A DNA stretch of 64,000 nucleotides. Origin: Naasia aerilata. Its GTDB lineage: Bacteria > Actinomycetota > Actinomycetes > Actinomycetales > Microbacteriaceae. The DNA is taken from positions 434,001 through 498,000 of the forward strand of contig NZ_AP027731.1 of NCBI RefSeq assembly GCF_030296595.1. Reading direction: 5' to 3'. The notes under the pieces are model-generated. The model did no database searches. It was given only the letters and a program-made list of their open reading frames with translations, and was not told the origin of the DNA. Every line of letters begins with the position of its first letter. The stretch's first letter is position 1. Shown piece by piece: positions 55,868 to 64,000 of the stretch. A program made the position numbers and the translations under genes.

Positions 55868-56323
55868 TCAGACCCGGACGCGCCCCTCGCGGGCGAGGAG
55901 GACGTCGCGGCACGCACGCAGATGGTGGATGAGCTGGCGCCGATCCTCCTCGCTGAGCGCGGAGGCGAGCACGGCGTCCAGGTCCTGCACGTCGTCGCGC
56001 ACCCGGTCGATCATGCGGTCTCCCTCTGCGGTGATGTAGAGGAGCATCTGGCGGCCGTGCGCGGGATCCTTCTCCCGGCGCAGCAGGCCGGAGTCGAGCA
56101 TGGCGTTCACGGTCTCGGCCATCGTCTGCGCGCGCACGAACGAGCGGCGCGCGAGCTCGGACGAGGTGATGCCCGGCCACCGGCGCAGCACCGTCAGGGC
56201 GGTGTACGTCGGGGTGCTGATCCCCTTCGCCGCGAGCAGCTCCTCGAACGGGCGGCGCACGCCGAGCTCGACCTGCTTGATGAGGTAGATGAGGTAGCCC
56301 TCGGGCTCGCGCATCGCGTTCAC
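55868..56323 (-). CDS. MarR-family transcriptional regulator of the catabolic cluster
   Basis: 151 residues. The winged helix lies in ISTPTYTALTVLRRWPGITSSELARRSFVRAQTMAETVNAMLDSGLLRREKDPAHGRQMLLYITAEG (residues about 31-98), the MarR core, flanked by long helices for dimerisation. It is divergent from the MaoC gene; the gap holds TTTCAGGTAGCCTGAA, also found before the importer. So it most likely represses its own regulon until an aromatic or acid ligand, perhaps a CoA thioester, binds. GTG 56323 has GAGGAG 7 nt upstream; the ATG at 56314 is an alternative. Confidence 0.85.
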   Translation of the reverse strand: MNAMREPEGYLIYLIKQVELGVRRPFEELLAAKGISTPTYTALTVLRRWPGITSSELARRSFVRAQTMAETVNAMLDSGLLRREKDPAHGRQMLLYITAEGDRMIDRVRDDVQDLDAVLASALSEEDRRQLIHHLRACRDVLLAREGRVRV

Positions 56324-56355
56324 TCGGCCGCTCCTCTCTCGACATCGCCGAACAG

Positions 56356-56371
56356 TTTCAGGTAGCCTGAA
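56356..56371. promoter_or_regulatory. MarR operator (copy 1)
   Basis: TTTCAGGTAGCCTGAA is symmetric (TTCAGG-TAG-CCTGAA) in the divergent gap between the MarR and MaoC genes. The same 16 nt recur at 61485-61500. Assigned as operator from symmetry, position and duplication. Confidence 0.7.
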
Positions 56372-56404
56372 TTCTAAGTGCAATGGCGCATAGGAGCAGA
56401 CTGA

Positions 56405-56875
56405 ATGACGTCGAATACCGAGGTTAGTGTCACCGTCCCCGTCGACCAGCTGCCCTCTGTGGCCGGCTCGTCCTTCGGGCCCTCGTCCTGGCGGACGATC
56501 GAGCAGGCGGACGTGGTCGCGTTCGCCGACCTGTCCGGTGATCACAACCCGATCCATCTCGACCAGGAGTTCGCGAGCGGCACCCCGTTCGGCGGCACCA
56601 TCGTGCACGGCTACCTCACCCTGAGCCTCGTCGTGCCGCTCATGGCCGAGGTGTTCGAGGTCACCGGCGCGAGCGTCGGCATCAACTACGGCCTCGACCG
56701 CCTCCGGTTCCCCGCCCCGGTGCCCGTCGGCGCACGTGTGCGGGTCATCGGCGAAGTCCTCAAGGTGGACGAGATCGCGGGCGGCTACCAGGTGCATCCG
56801 CGCGTGACCTTCGAGATCGAGGGCGGCGCGAAGCCGGCCTGCGTGGCGGACATGGTGCTGAGGTACTACCGATGA
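56405..56875 (+). CDS. MaoC-like (R)-specific enoyl-CoA hydratase
   Basis: 156 residues, hot-dog fold. DVVAFADLSGDHNPIHLD is the catalytic Asp-His motif and PFGGTIVHGYLTLSL the second conserved segment; the C-terminus ends VHPRVTFEIEGGAKPACVADMVLRYYR. Likely hydrates an enoyl-CoA in the pathway. AGGAG 8 nt before ATG 56405. First gene of the operon; overlaps the SDR start by 4 nt. Intact. Confidence 0.85.
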   Translation: MTSNTEVSVTVPVDQLPSVAGSSFGPSSWRTIEQADVVAFADLSGDHNPIHLDQEFASGTPFGGTIVHGYLTLSLVVPLMAEVFEVTGASVGINYGLDRLRFPAPVPVGARVRVIGEVLKVDEIAGGYQVHPRVTFEIEGGAKPACVADMVLRYYR

Positions 56876-57783
56876 GCGGGGTCGACCTGACCGGCAAGGT
56901 GGCGGTCGTCACCGGCAGCGGCCGCGGCCTGGGCCGCGCCTACTCGGTCGCGCTCGCTCGCGCCGGGGCGGCCGTCGTCGTCAACGACGTGGACGCGGAC
57001 GCCGCCGAGGAGACCGCGGCGCTCGTCCGCGACGCGGGCGGCCGCGCTGCCGTCGTGGTCGCCGCGGTCGGCTCGGCCGAGACCGCCGACACCCTGGTCC
57101 GCACGGCGGTCGGCGAGTTCGGCCGGCTCGACGCGATGATCGCCAACGCGGGCGTCCTGCGCGACCGGGTGATGTGGAAGGCGAGCGACGACGAGTTCGA
57201 CATCGTCATCGAGACGCACCTGCGCGGCGCCTTCACCTGCGGGCGTGCCGCCGCCATCCACTTCCGGGAGGCCGGCGAGGGCGGCCGCATCCTCCTGATC
57301 GGCTCCCCCGCGGGTCAGTTCGGCAACTTCGGGCAGACGGCGTACTCCGCCGCCAAGGCCGGCATCGTCGCCATGGCGCGCACCTGGTCGCTCGAGCTCG
57401 CCCGAGCAGGCGTGACCGTGAACGCGGTCATCCCCACCGCGATGACGGCGATGACCGGCAGCATGCCGATCTACCAGGACGCCTGGGAGAAGTTCCAGCA
57501 GGGCGAGCCCCTCCCGCCGGTCATCCGGCGCGAGCACGCGCTCGGCTCCCCGGACGACGTGGCGCCGCTCGTGGTGTGGCTCGTCTCGGACGCGTCCGCC
57601 GGGGTCACCGGCCAGGCGATCGGACTCGGCGGGGACCGGCTCACCCTCTACGCCCACCCGGCGCCGCTGACGACGCGGGACGTCGACGGCGGCTGGACGG
57701 CCGAGGGCATCCAGCAGGTGTGGGATGCGGAGCTCGCGCCGCTCGCGCAGCTGTCCGGCCCGACCTTCGCTCCGCTGGACTGA
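56872..57783 (+). CDS. Short-chain dehydrogenase/reductase
   Basis: 303 residues. VAVVTGSGRGLGRAY (TGxxxGxG cofactor motif), NDVDADAAEE, MIANAGVLRD (NAG), LLIGSPAG and YSAAKAGIVAM (Ser-Tyr-Lys) show the classical SDR. The region PPVIRREHALGSPDDVAPLVVWLVSDASAGVTGQAI is typical of fabG-like enzymes. With the MaoC hydratase it could oxidise a hydroxyacyl-CoA. Start overlaps MaoC stop (ATGA). Confidence 0.9.
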   Translation: MSGVDLTGKVAVVTGSGRGLGRAYSVALARAGAAVVVNDVDADAAEETAALVRDAGGRAAVVVAAVGSAETADTLVRTAVGEFGRLDAMIANAGVLRDRVMWKASDDEFDIVIETHLRGAFTCGRAAAIHFREAGEGGRILLIGSPAGQFGNFGQTAYSAAKAGIVAMARTWSLELARAGVTVNAVIPTAMTAMTGSMPIYQDAWEKFQQGEPLPPVIRREHALGSPDDVAPLVVWLVSDASAGVTGQAIGLGGDRLTLYAHPAPLTTRDVDGGWTAEGIQQVWDAELAPLAQLSGPTFAPLD

Positions 57784-57785
57784 CG

Positions 57786-59397
57786 GTGGACGGGAACTAC
57801 GCGGACCTCTGGCACCGGATCGCCCTCGCCGCCCCGGACCGGCCGGCGGTCGTCACGATCGGCGGCGACCGGCTCACCTTCGCCGAGTTCGACGACGCGG
57901 CCGCCCGCGTGGCCGCGCTGCTCGCCGAGCTCGGCGTGCACCGCGACGACAAGGTCTCGATCCTCCTCTACAACCGCCCCGAGTGGCTGCTGACCTTCGC
58001 GGGCGCCCTGCGGACCGGCGTGGTGCCGGTCTCGCTCAACTTCCGGTACCGGGCCCACGAGGTCGCTGCCCTGCTCTCGGATTCCGACTCGGAGGCTCTG
58101 CTCTTCCCCGCCTCGCTCGCCGACGTGGTGACGGATGCGGTCGCTCAGCTGGGGCGTCCGCTCGTGCTGCTGCAGGTCCAGGACGTGCCCGACGTTCCGC
58201 TGCTGCCGGGTGCGCTCGACTTCGCGGGGTACGCCGCCCGCGAGCCGCTGCCCTACGAGGACCCGATCGACAGCGACTTCTTCATGTACACAGGCGGCAC
58301 GACCGGCGCGCCGAAGGCCGCGGTCTGGAGCACGCGGCAGATGCTCGCCATGCAGGTGTACAACGCGTACGTCAGCGCGGGACTGCCGCTGCCGGAGAGC
58401 GGCGACGACGTCGTCCGCATGGCCACCGATGCGGACTCGAAGCCGATCGTGGCCCTGGCCCTCTCCCCCTACATGCACGGCACCGCGCTCACGACGGTCA
58501 TCAACGCCCTCCTGCTGGGCGGATCCGTGGTGGTCCTGCCGACGCTCCGCTTCGACGCCGACCTCGCGATCCGCACGATCCTCGACGAGCGGGTCACCCG
58601 CGTGGCGGTGGCGGGCGACGCCATCGCCCTCCCCTGCTCGAGGCGGCAGAGGCGGCGGGGATCACCGAGCTGCCCGCCCTCACCTCCGTGCTGTCCTCCG
58701 GGATGCGGTTCAGCGACTCCACGAAGGAGCGCCTGCACGCCCTGGCGCCGGCCCTCGTGATCACCGACATCCTCGCCTCCACCGAGGGCGGTGCGGTGGC
58801 GCTCGGGATCACCCGGTCCGCGGCCGAGCTCCCGGCGCGCTTCCGGCTCACGCCTGGCACCGTGGTGCTCGACGAGAACCAGGACGAGGTGCAGGAGGTG
58901 CCGGGCTCGGTCGGCCGGATCGCCTTCACCGGCGGGATGCCGAAGGGCTACTACAAGGACCCCGTGAAGACCGCGGCGAACTTCGTCGAGATCCGGGGCA
59001 AGCGGCACATCATCGCGGGTGATCTCGTGCGGGTCGAGGACGAGGAGGGGCACATCGAGCTCCTCGGCCGCGGCGCGACGGTCGTCAACTCGGGCGGCGA
59101 GAAGGTCTACCCGGCCGAGGTCGAGGAAGCGCTGCTCGCCCACCCGAGCGTGCTGGACGCTGTCGTCTACGGCATCCCGGACGCCAGGTGGGGCGAGATC
59201 GTGGCGGCGGCGATCGCGGTCGCGGACCCGGCCGCGGTGTCCCCCGCCGATGTCATCTCGCATGTCGGCAACGCGCTCGCGAGCTACAAGAAGCCCCGAA
59301 GGCTGCTCGTCGTCCGGGACCTCGAGCGCACGGGCAGCGGCAAGGTGGACCTCGCCCAGCTGCGCCGGCGCACGCTGGAGGAGGGGTGGGCGCATGA
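57786..59397 (+). CDS. Acyl-CoA ligase (AMP-binding), two frame breaks
   Basis: About 537 residues. MYTGGTTGAPKAAVW (P-loop), then IVALALSPYMHGTAL; after a break at about 58632 LLEAAEAAGITELPAL continues in the next frame, with GYYKDPVKT, GDLVRVEDEEGHIELLGRG and GSGKVDLAQL (Lys) near the C-terminus. A second shift in the GGGG at 59383-59386 is needed for the expected stop TGA at 59395-59397; as read, the frame runs on into the next genes. Both are one missing base. It activates a carboxylic acid to its CoA ester. GTG 57786. Confidence 0.8.
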
Positions 59398-60278
59398 CCC
59401 GCTACGAGCCGGCCCTCGACGTCGCCTCTCTCCGGGCGATCGACATGCACGTGCACATCCAGAGGGACTCGACGGGGCGCCAGTCGCTGTCGCAGGAGCT
59501 GCTCGACGGGATGGACGCCTACTTCGGCCACAGCCCGCGGGCCCTGAACGTCGACGAGCTCGCCGACTACTACCGCGAGCGGTCCATGGCCGCCGTGGTG
59601 TTCACCGTGGACGCCCGCACCGCCATGGGCGTGATCCCGAACAGCAGCGAGGAGATCGCCGAGGGCGCGGCCCGGCATCCGGACGTGCTCGTCCCCTTCG
59701 GCAGCGTCGACCCGCACCGGGGGAAGGACGCGATCGGGCAGGCCCGCCGGCTGGCGGCGGACTCGGGCGTCCGGGGGTTCAAGTTCCATCCCAGCGTGCA
59801 GGCGTTCGACCCGAGCGACCCTGCCTTCGGCGAGCTCTGGGCGGCGCTCGAGGAGCTCGGCCTCCCGGTGGTGATCCACACGGGCCAGACCGGCGTGGGC
59901 GCCGGCCTGCCGGGCGGCGGCGGCATCAAGCTGAGGTACTCGAACCCGATGCTGATCGACGACGTGGCGGCGGACTTCCCGGGACTCACGATCATCCTCG
60001 CGCACCCATCGGTCCCGTGGCAGGACGAGGCCCTGTCGATGGCGGCGCACAAGTCGAACGTGTTCATCGACCTGTCCGGCTGGTCGCCGAAGTACTTCGC
60101 GCCCGCCCTCGTGCGCCAGGCGGGCACGATCCTGCAGGACAAGGTGCTCTTCGGCTCGGACTACCCGGCCCTGACCCCGGATCGCTGGCTCGCCGACTTC
60201 GAGCGCCTCGACATCAAGGATGCGGCGCGGCCGAAGATCCTGAAGGACAACGCCGTCCGTCTCCTCGGCCTCGGATGA
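59394..60278 (+). CDS. Metal-dependent amidohydrolase (amidohydrolase 2, ACMSD-like)
   Basis: 294 residues, TIM-barrel amidohydrolase of the PF04909 type. IDMHVHIQ (HxH), GFKFHPSVQAF, VVIHTGQTG (His), LAHPSVPW (His) and FGSDYP (Asp) lie in order. The family includes decarboxylases (ACMSD, gamma-resorcylate decarboxylase) and hydrolases; the activity here is not clear but would complement CoA-ester steps. ATG 59394 overlaps the ligase stop. Intact. Confidence 0.85.
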   Translation: MTRYEPALDVASLRAIDMHVHIQRDSTGRQSLSQELLDGMDAYFGHSPRALNVDELADYYRERSMAAVVFTVDARTAMGVIPNSSEEIAEGAARHPDVLVPFGSVDPHRGKDAIGQARRLAADSGVRGFKFHPSVQAFDPSDPAFGELWAALEELGLPVVIHTGQTGVGAGLPGGGGIKLRYSNPMLIDDVAADFPGLTIILAHPSVPWQDEALSMAAHKSNVFIDLSGWSPKYFAPALVRQAGTILQDKVLFGSDYPALTPDRWLADFERLDIKDAARPKILKDNAVRLLGLG

Positions 60279-61453
60279 CCCCGCTCTACCCCTCCGACCA
60301 GTACGGCTTCGGCGAGCGCCTCACCGACGCCGAGCGGGGCAAGCTCCTCGCCCTGCGGAAGGTGCTCGACACCCAGGTCAGGCCGATCCTCGCCGACTCC
60401 TGGGAACGGGCGGTCACGCCGATCCAGGTCCGCGAGCCGCTCCGCGACCTCCGCCTCATCGACGATCCCGCCATCCTCGGCCCCGACGGCCGGCCGCGCG
60501 CGATCTACACGGGCTTCCGCGCCTTCGAGTTCTCGCGTGTCGACATCGGAGTCGGGATGATGTTCCACGGCCAGACCGCGATGTTCCGCGAGCTCGTGCT
60601 CCAGGGCGGCAGCCCCGAGCAGGCGGCGGAGTGGGATCCGCTGATCGTGTCGTTCGAGCGCACCGGCGCCTTCGCACTCACCGAGCCCGATCACGGCTCC
60701 GATGTGGCACGCGGGCTCGCGACGACGGCCCGGCGGGACGGCGACCGGTGGATCCTCGACGGCGAGAAGCGCTGGATCGGCAATGCCGCGCATTCCGAGT
60801 ACGTCGCGGTGTTCGCCCGGGACGTGGCCGACGGCCAGGTGAAGGTCTTCCTCGCCCGCACCGACGCCCCCGGCATGACGCTGACGACGATCGAGCGGAA
60901 GGCCTCGCTCCGGATCGTCACCAACTCCGACATCGACCTCGACGGCGTCGTGGTCCCCGAGTCGCACCGCCTGCAGCGCATCCGGTCGTTCGCTGACGTG
61001 TCGGCGCTGTTCCGCACCCTGCGGCCCGACGTCGCCTGGATCGCCGCGGGCGCGCAAGCGGGCGCCTACGAGGCGGCGCTCCGCTACGCGCTCGAGCGCC
61101 GGCAGTTCGGCCGGCCGATCGCCGGGTTCCAGCTCGTGCAGGACAAGCTCGTGCGCATGCTCGGCAACATCACCGGCTCGCTGGGCGTCGCGGTGCGCCT
61201 CTCGGAGCGCCGGGACGAGGGGATCCAGCGCGACGAGGATTCCGCACTCGCCAAGGTCTGGATCGCGGACCGCCTGCGCGAGACCGTCGCCTTGGCCCGG
61301 GAGATCGTCGGCGGCAACGGCCTCGTGATCGACTCGGACGTCGCCCGATTCTTCACCGACGCCGAGGCGGTCTACACGTATGAGGGCACCCGGGACATCA
61401 ACACGCTCATCGTCGGCCGGGCCGTCACCGGCCTCAGCGCCTTCGTGCGATGA
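60275..61453 (+). CDS. Acyl-CoA dehydrogenase, glutaryl-CoA dehydrogenase-like
   Basis: 392 residues, flavoprotein. FALTEPDHGSDVARGLATTARRDGDRWILDGEKRWIGNA is the acyl-CoA dehydrogenase signature; RRQFGRPIAGFQLVQDKL (FAD site) and YTYEGTRDINTLIVGRAVTG, with the Glu of the YEGT motif as likely catalytic base, resemble glutaryl-CoA dehydrogenases. It would introduce a double bond in a CoA ester. Overlaps the amidohydrolase by 4 nt (ATGA). Intact. Confidence 0.9.
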   Translation: MTPLYPSDQYGFGERLTDAERGKLLALRKVLDTQVRPILADSWERAVTPIQVREPLRDLRLIDDPAILGPDGRPRAIYTGFRAFEFSRVDIGVGMMFHGQTAMFRELVLQGGSPEQAAEWDPLIVSFERTGAFALTEPDHGSDVARGLATTARRDGDRWILDGEKRWIGNAAHSEYVAVFARDVADGQVKVFLARTDAPGMTLTTIERKASLRIVTNSDIDLDGVVVPESHRLQRIRSFADVSALFRTLRPDVAWIAAGAQAGAYEAALRYALERRQFGRPIAGFQLVQDKLVRMLGNITGSLGVAVRLSERRDEGIQRDEDSALAKVWIADRLRETVALAREIVGGNGLVIDSDVARFFTDAEAVYTYEGTRDINTLIVGRAVTGLSAFVR

Positions 61454-61484
61454 GTCCCGGCGCGCCCCTTGGCGGGTCCCAAAC

Positions 61485-61501
61485 TTTCAGGTAGCCTGAA
61501 A
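61485..61501. promoter_or_regulatory. MarR operator (copy 2)
   Basis: TTTCAGGTAGCCTGAAA, a perfect 7-3-7 palindrome, 67 nt before the substrate-binding protein start and 31 nt after the dehydrogenase stop. Its first 16 nt equal copy 1 at 56356. Suggests a second promoter in the same regulon for the importer genes. Confidence 0.7.
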
Positions 61502-61567
61502 ATGCTGGAGCGTCAATGGACGACGCCTCGGTCGGCACCATCTCAACGAAGAGACGCAAGGAGAGCA

Positions 61568-62590
61568 ATGACGTTCCCCCGGAAGTCCGTCGCGGCCGTC
61601 GCCGCCGCACTCGCCATCACCGGCCTTCTCGCCGGCTGCTCTGGCTCATCCCCGAGTCCCCAGTCCAGCTCAGGCGGAGGGTCCGACAGCGACTCCGGCC
61701 CCAGCAAGGACAACCCGGTCGCCATCACGGTCGGCACCCTGCCCGCCGGGGACTACGCCCCGCTGTACATCGCGCAGCAGGAGGGGTACTTCGAGGACGA
61801 GGGGCTCGACGTCACGATCGAGACCATCGCCGGCGGCGCCGTGGGCGTGACCCAGCTGGTGTCGGGCGAGCTGCAGTTCACGTCCGCGACCTGGGCGAAC
61901 GTCCTCGCGGCGGTCTCGCAGGGACTCGAGCTGCAGGTCGTGCGCGAGGGCACCAACGCCGGCAAGGAGGGCATCAACGGCGTCATCGTCGCCGAGGACT
62001 CGGGCATCAACTCGCCGAAGGACCTCAAGGGCAAGACGCTGTCGGTCAACACCCTGCAGTCGGCCACCGAGGTCCAGCTCCGCGACTGCCTCGCGACCGC
62101 CGGGCTGAAGCCGGGCGACTACGAGCTCGTCGAGGTGCCGTTCCCCGAGGTGGGGGCCGCGGTCAGCCAGGGCCGGATCGCCGGCGGACTCGTGCCGGAG
62201 CCGTTCATCACGATCGGCAAGTCGCAGGGGCTGAAGAGCATCATGTCGCCCTCGACCTGCAACGACCGCCAGTCCAAGAGCCCGCTGATCACCTGGAACA
62301 CCGCGACCGCGTACGCCCAGGAGAACCCCGGGGTGGTCGCGGCATTCGTCCGCGCCATGGACAAGGCGACCCAGATGGCGATCGACGACCCGGACTCGGT
62401 CCGTGAGATCCTGCCGACGTTCACGACCCTGACCCCGGAGCTCGCCAAGGCGATCACCCTGCCGAACTTCGTGGAGGACGGCACGCCGAACCTCAAGGGC
62501 GCGAAGCTGACGATGGACCTCATGGTCGAGTACAAGCTCCTCGACAAGCCGCTCGACGATCTCTCGAAGTACGCCTGGAAGGGCGAATAG
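61568..62590 (+). CDS. NitT/TauT-type ABC substrate-binding lipoprotein
   Basis: 340 residues. Lipobox LAGC (Cys about residue 23), a serine/glycine-rich linker, then ITVGTLPAGDYAPLYIAQQEGYFEDEGLDVTIETIAGGAVGVTQLVSGE and SGINSPKDLKGKTLSVNTLQSATEVQLRDC, the NMT1/SsuA-like family. It binds a small acid or aromatic compound outside the cell. Located behind MarR operator 2. Followed 75 nt later by the first permease. Ligand unknown. Confidence 0.9.
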   Translation: MTFPRKSVAAVAAALAITGLLAGCSGSSPSPQSSSGGGSDSDSGPSKDNPVAITVGTLPAGDYAPLYIAQQEGYFEDEGLDVTIETIAGGAVGVTQLVSGELQFTSATWANVLAAVSQGLELQVVREGTNAGKEGINGVIVAEDSGINSPKDLKGKTLSVNTLQSATEVQLRDCLATAGLKPGDYELVEVPFPEVGAAVSQGRIAGGLVPEPFITIGKSQGLKSIMSPSTCNDRQSKSPLITWNTATAYAQENPGVVAAFVRAMDKATQMAIDDPDSVREILPTFTTLTPELAKAITLPNFVEDGTPNLKGAKLTMDLMVEYKLLDKPLDDLSKYAWKGE

Positions 62591-62665
62591 CCTCGGTGCG
62601 GGGGCCCGACACGGCCCCCGCACCCCGCTGTCCGCACCCGGAACCACCGAAAGGGGTCGACGACG

Positions 62666-63508
62666 ATGACGTCCCTGACCACCCGGATCCCGCGCGCGCC
62701 GCGTCGCGCCGGCGCCGGGTCGAGCCGCCGCTCGGCGGTCGTGCGAGGAGCCCTGGGCTTCCTCGCACTCTTCGCGGTGGCGGAGGTGATCTCCCGCTCC
62801 GGCATCGTCAAGGAGGCGTTCCTGCCGCCGGCGTCCGTCGTGCTGATGCGCGTCGGGCAGCTGCTGGTCGACCCGGAGTTCCTCGGCCAGGTCCTCGCGA
62901 CGCTCGAGGCCTGGGCCATCGGGCTCGGGATCTGCATCGTCGTGTCCGTCACGATCGGCGTGCTGCTCGGCTCCTCCCGGGCCGCCTACTCCGGCAGCCG
63001 TGCCGTCATCGAGTTCCTGCGCCCGATCCCCTCGGTCGCCCTCATCCCCGTCGCGATGCTCGTGCTCGGCAACGACGCCGAGATGAAGATCGCGCTCATC
63101 GTCTTCTCGACCTCCTGGCCGGTGCTGTTCAACACCATCTACGGCATGCACGACGTCGACCCCATCGCGAAGCTCACGGCGAAGAGCTTCGGGCGGGGCC
63201 GCCTGTCGACGCTGCTCACCGTGTCGCTGCCGAGCGCGGCGCCCTTCATCTTCACCGGCATCCGCATCGCCGCGTCCGTGGCGCTCATCGTCGCGATCAG
63301 CGCCGAGCTGCTCGCCGGCGCCTCGGACGGACTCGGGCGCTGGATGCTCGACGCGGGCGCGACCGGCAACCGTCCCGACCTCGTGTACGCGGCCACGATC
63401 ATCGCCGGCCTCATCGGCCTCGCCATCAACTTCGTGCTCGTGCTCGTCGAGCGCCGGTTCCTCTCCTGGCAGCCCGCGCTCCGCCAGACCGACAAGGGGA
63501 CAGCATGA
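62666..63508 (+). CDS. NitT/TauT-type ABC permease
   Basis: 280 residues, six membrane segments. Starts after a basic N-terminus; GFLALFAVAEVISRSGIV, AWAIGLGICIVVSVTIGVLLG, PIPSVALIPVAMLVLG, FGRGRLSTLLTVSLPSAAPFIFTGIRIA (EAA loop) and C-terminal AGLIGLAINFVLVLVERRF are as in SsuC-like proteins. Second gene of the importer group; overlaps the second permease by 4 nt. AAAGG upstream is a likely ribosome site. Confidence 0.9.
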   Translation: MTSLTTRIPRAPRRAGAGSSRRSAVVRGALGFLALFAVAEVISRSGIVKEAFLPPASVVLMRVGQLLVDPEFLGQVLATLEAWAIGLGICIVVSVTIGVLLGSSRAAYSGSRAVIEFLRPIPSVALIPVAMLVLGNDAEMKIALIVFSTSWPVLFNTIYGMHDVDPIAKLTAKSFGRGRLSTLLTVSLPSAAPFIFTGIRIAASVALIVAISAELLAGASDGLGRWMLDAGATGNRPDLVYAATIIAGLIGLAINFVLVLVERRFLSWQPALRQTDKGTA

Positions 63509-64000
63509 CCGCCGCCGCGACCGGGGTCCGCGTCGCACGCCGGCCCCGGAGGGACTCGCGCCGCCTGCGCGACTTCGCCATCCGCTGGGGTGCGCTGCTC
63601 GGCCTCGCGGTGGTCTGGGAGATCGCCGCCCAGCTCGCGCACTCGCTCTTCTTCCCGCCGCTGTCGCGCATCCTCGAGCGCTTCGTCCAGCTGTGGCTGT
63701 CCGGGCCCCCTCGTCCCTCTTCCTCACCGAGGCGGTCGGGCAGAACATCGTGCCGAGCCTCGCCCGGATGCTCGGCGGCTGGACGGTCGCCGTGATCCTC
63801 GGAGTGCTGCTCGGGGTCGCGATCGGGCGCAGCCGCAGGTTCGGCGACTACGTGGAGCCGATCGTCCACTTCGTGCGCGCGATCCCGCCTCCGGCGCTCA
63901 TCCCGATCTTCCTCATCCTGCTCGGCTTCGGGACCGAGATGCGGGTGTCCCTCATCACGTTCGCGGTGATCTGGCCGGTGCTGCTCAACACGATCGACGG
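63505..64000 (+). CDS. Second NitT/TauT-type ABC permease (partial, frame break at about 63718)
   Basis: Cut by the right edge. RWGALLGLAVVWEIAAQLAHSLFFPPLSRILERF and WTVAVILGVLLGVAIGRSRRF are followed by AIPPPALIPIFLILLGFG. A C missing from CCCCC (63716-63720) changes the frame; SLFLTEAVGQNIVPSLARML continues in the next one. Two permeases in a row imply a heterodimeric channel. An ATPase gene is expected just beyond the window. Confidence 0.85.

Noticed and set aside
57725-61453. A 1242-codon plus-strand open frame
   Set aside because: It results from the lost stop of the ligase (a base missing at 59383-59386) and reads through the amidohydrolase in a wrong frame into the dehydrogenase; these are three separate genes.

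Overview
The window is a high-GC actinobacterial chromosome segment. The gene content points to the family Microbacteriaceae: a dapE/dapD-gltA-ferredoxin-DUF6113 block, a typA gene next to a dipeptide ABC transporter, a riboswitch-led gcvT-gcvH-gcvP operon, and a Microbacteriaceae-like TTGAGGAGC/GTCTCGAAA intergenic repeat. I see no tRNA, rRNA, insertion sequence, prophage or CRISPR array. Assignments rest on reading motifs; no database search was run.

Layout. 1-8.6 kb: PHP phosphoesterase, a membrane-anchored endonuclease/exonuclease/phosphatase protein, Xaa-Pro aminopeptidase, a stress membrane protein, an ArsR-SRPBCC fusion divergent from an SRPBCC gene, then MgtE_N/CBS-DUF1003-Mrp. 8.6-13.1 kb: a probable insertion with a 40-residue membrane protein, a LysR regulator, a GPH-family symporter plus sphingosine-1-phosphate-lyase-like PLP enzyme, and a DUF6194 gene. 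13.1-14.4 kb: TatB, O-methyltransferase, DUF3117. 14.6-17.1 kb: a cupin, then an AraC regulator with a hydrolase and a reductase. 17.2-23 kb: PIG-V-like mannosyltransferase, dapE, dapD, gltA, ferredoxin, DUF6113. 23.1-26.6 kb: efeUOB iron uptake behind a DtxR-type box. 26.6-28.3 kb: lipoprotein, VOC-ArsR divergent from YciI. 28.5-36 kb: typA and a peptide ABC transporter. 36.2-42.1 kb: DCC and CPBP proteins, then the glycine cleavage operon. 42.1-55.8 kb: mostly single genes (CopC, VOC, hydrolases, GNAT, LON-domain, AraC, DUF2000, a MEDS sensor with a GAF-LuxR regulator, two epoxide-hydrolase-like genes, RidA, YchF, exonuclease). 55.9-64 kb: a MarR-controlled CoA-dependent catabolic cluster with an importer, running off the right edge.

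The right-hand cluster is the best candidate for an undescribed system. A divergent MarR gene faces MaoC hydratase, SDR dehydrogenase, acyl-CoA ligase, metal-dependent amidohydrolase and acyl-CoA dehydrogenase, followed by a NitT/TauT-type binding protein and two permeases. The same palindrome, TTTCAGGTAGCCTGAA, lies in the MarR/MaoC gap and again before the binding-protein gene, which ties uptake and degradation into one regulon. The substrate is not known.

Three window-wide patterns stand out. (1) Twenty-three reading-frame breaks, all equivalent to a loss of one or two bases and nearly all in G/C runs, split otherwise intact genes, including housekeeping ones; this looks like sequencing or assembly error, so those genes are annotated as single CDSs. 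(2) About twenty genes have a TANNNT-like -10 hexamer ending about 6-7 nt before the start codon, the mark of leaderless mRNAs; this fixed many start choices. (3) Many intergenic gaps hold long, near-perfect palindromes, each with its own sequence.
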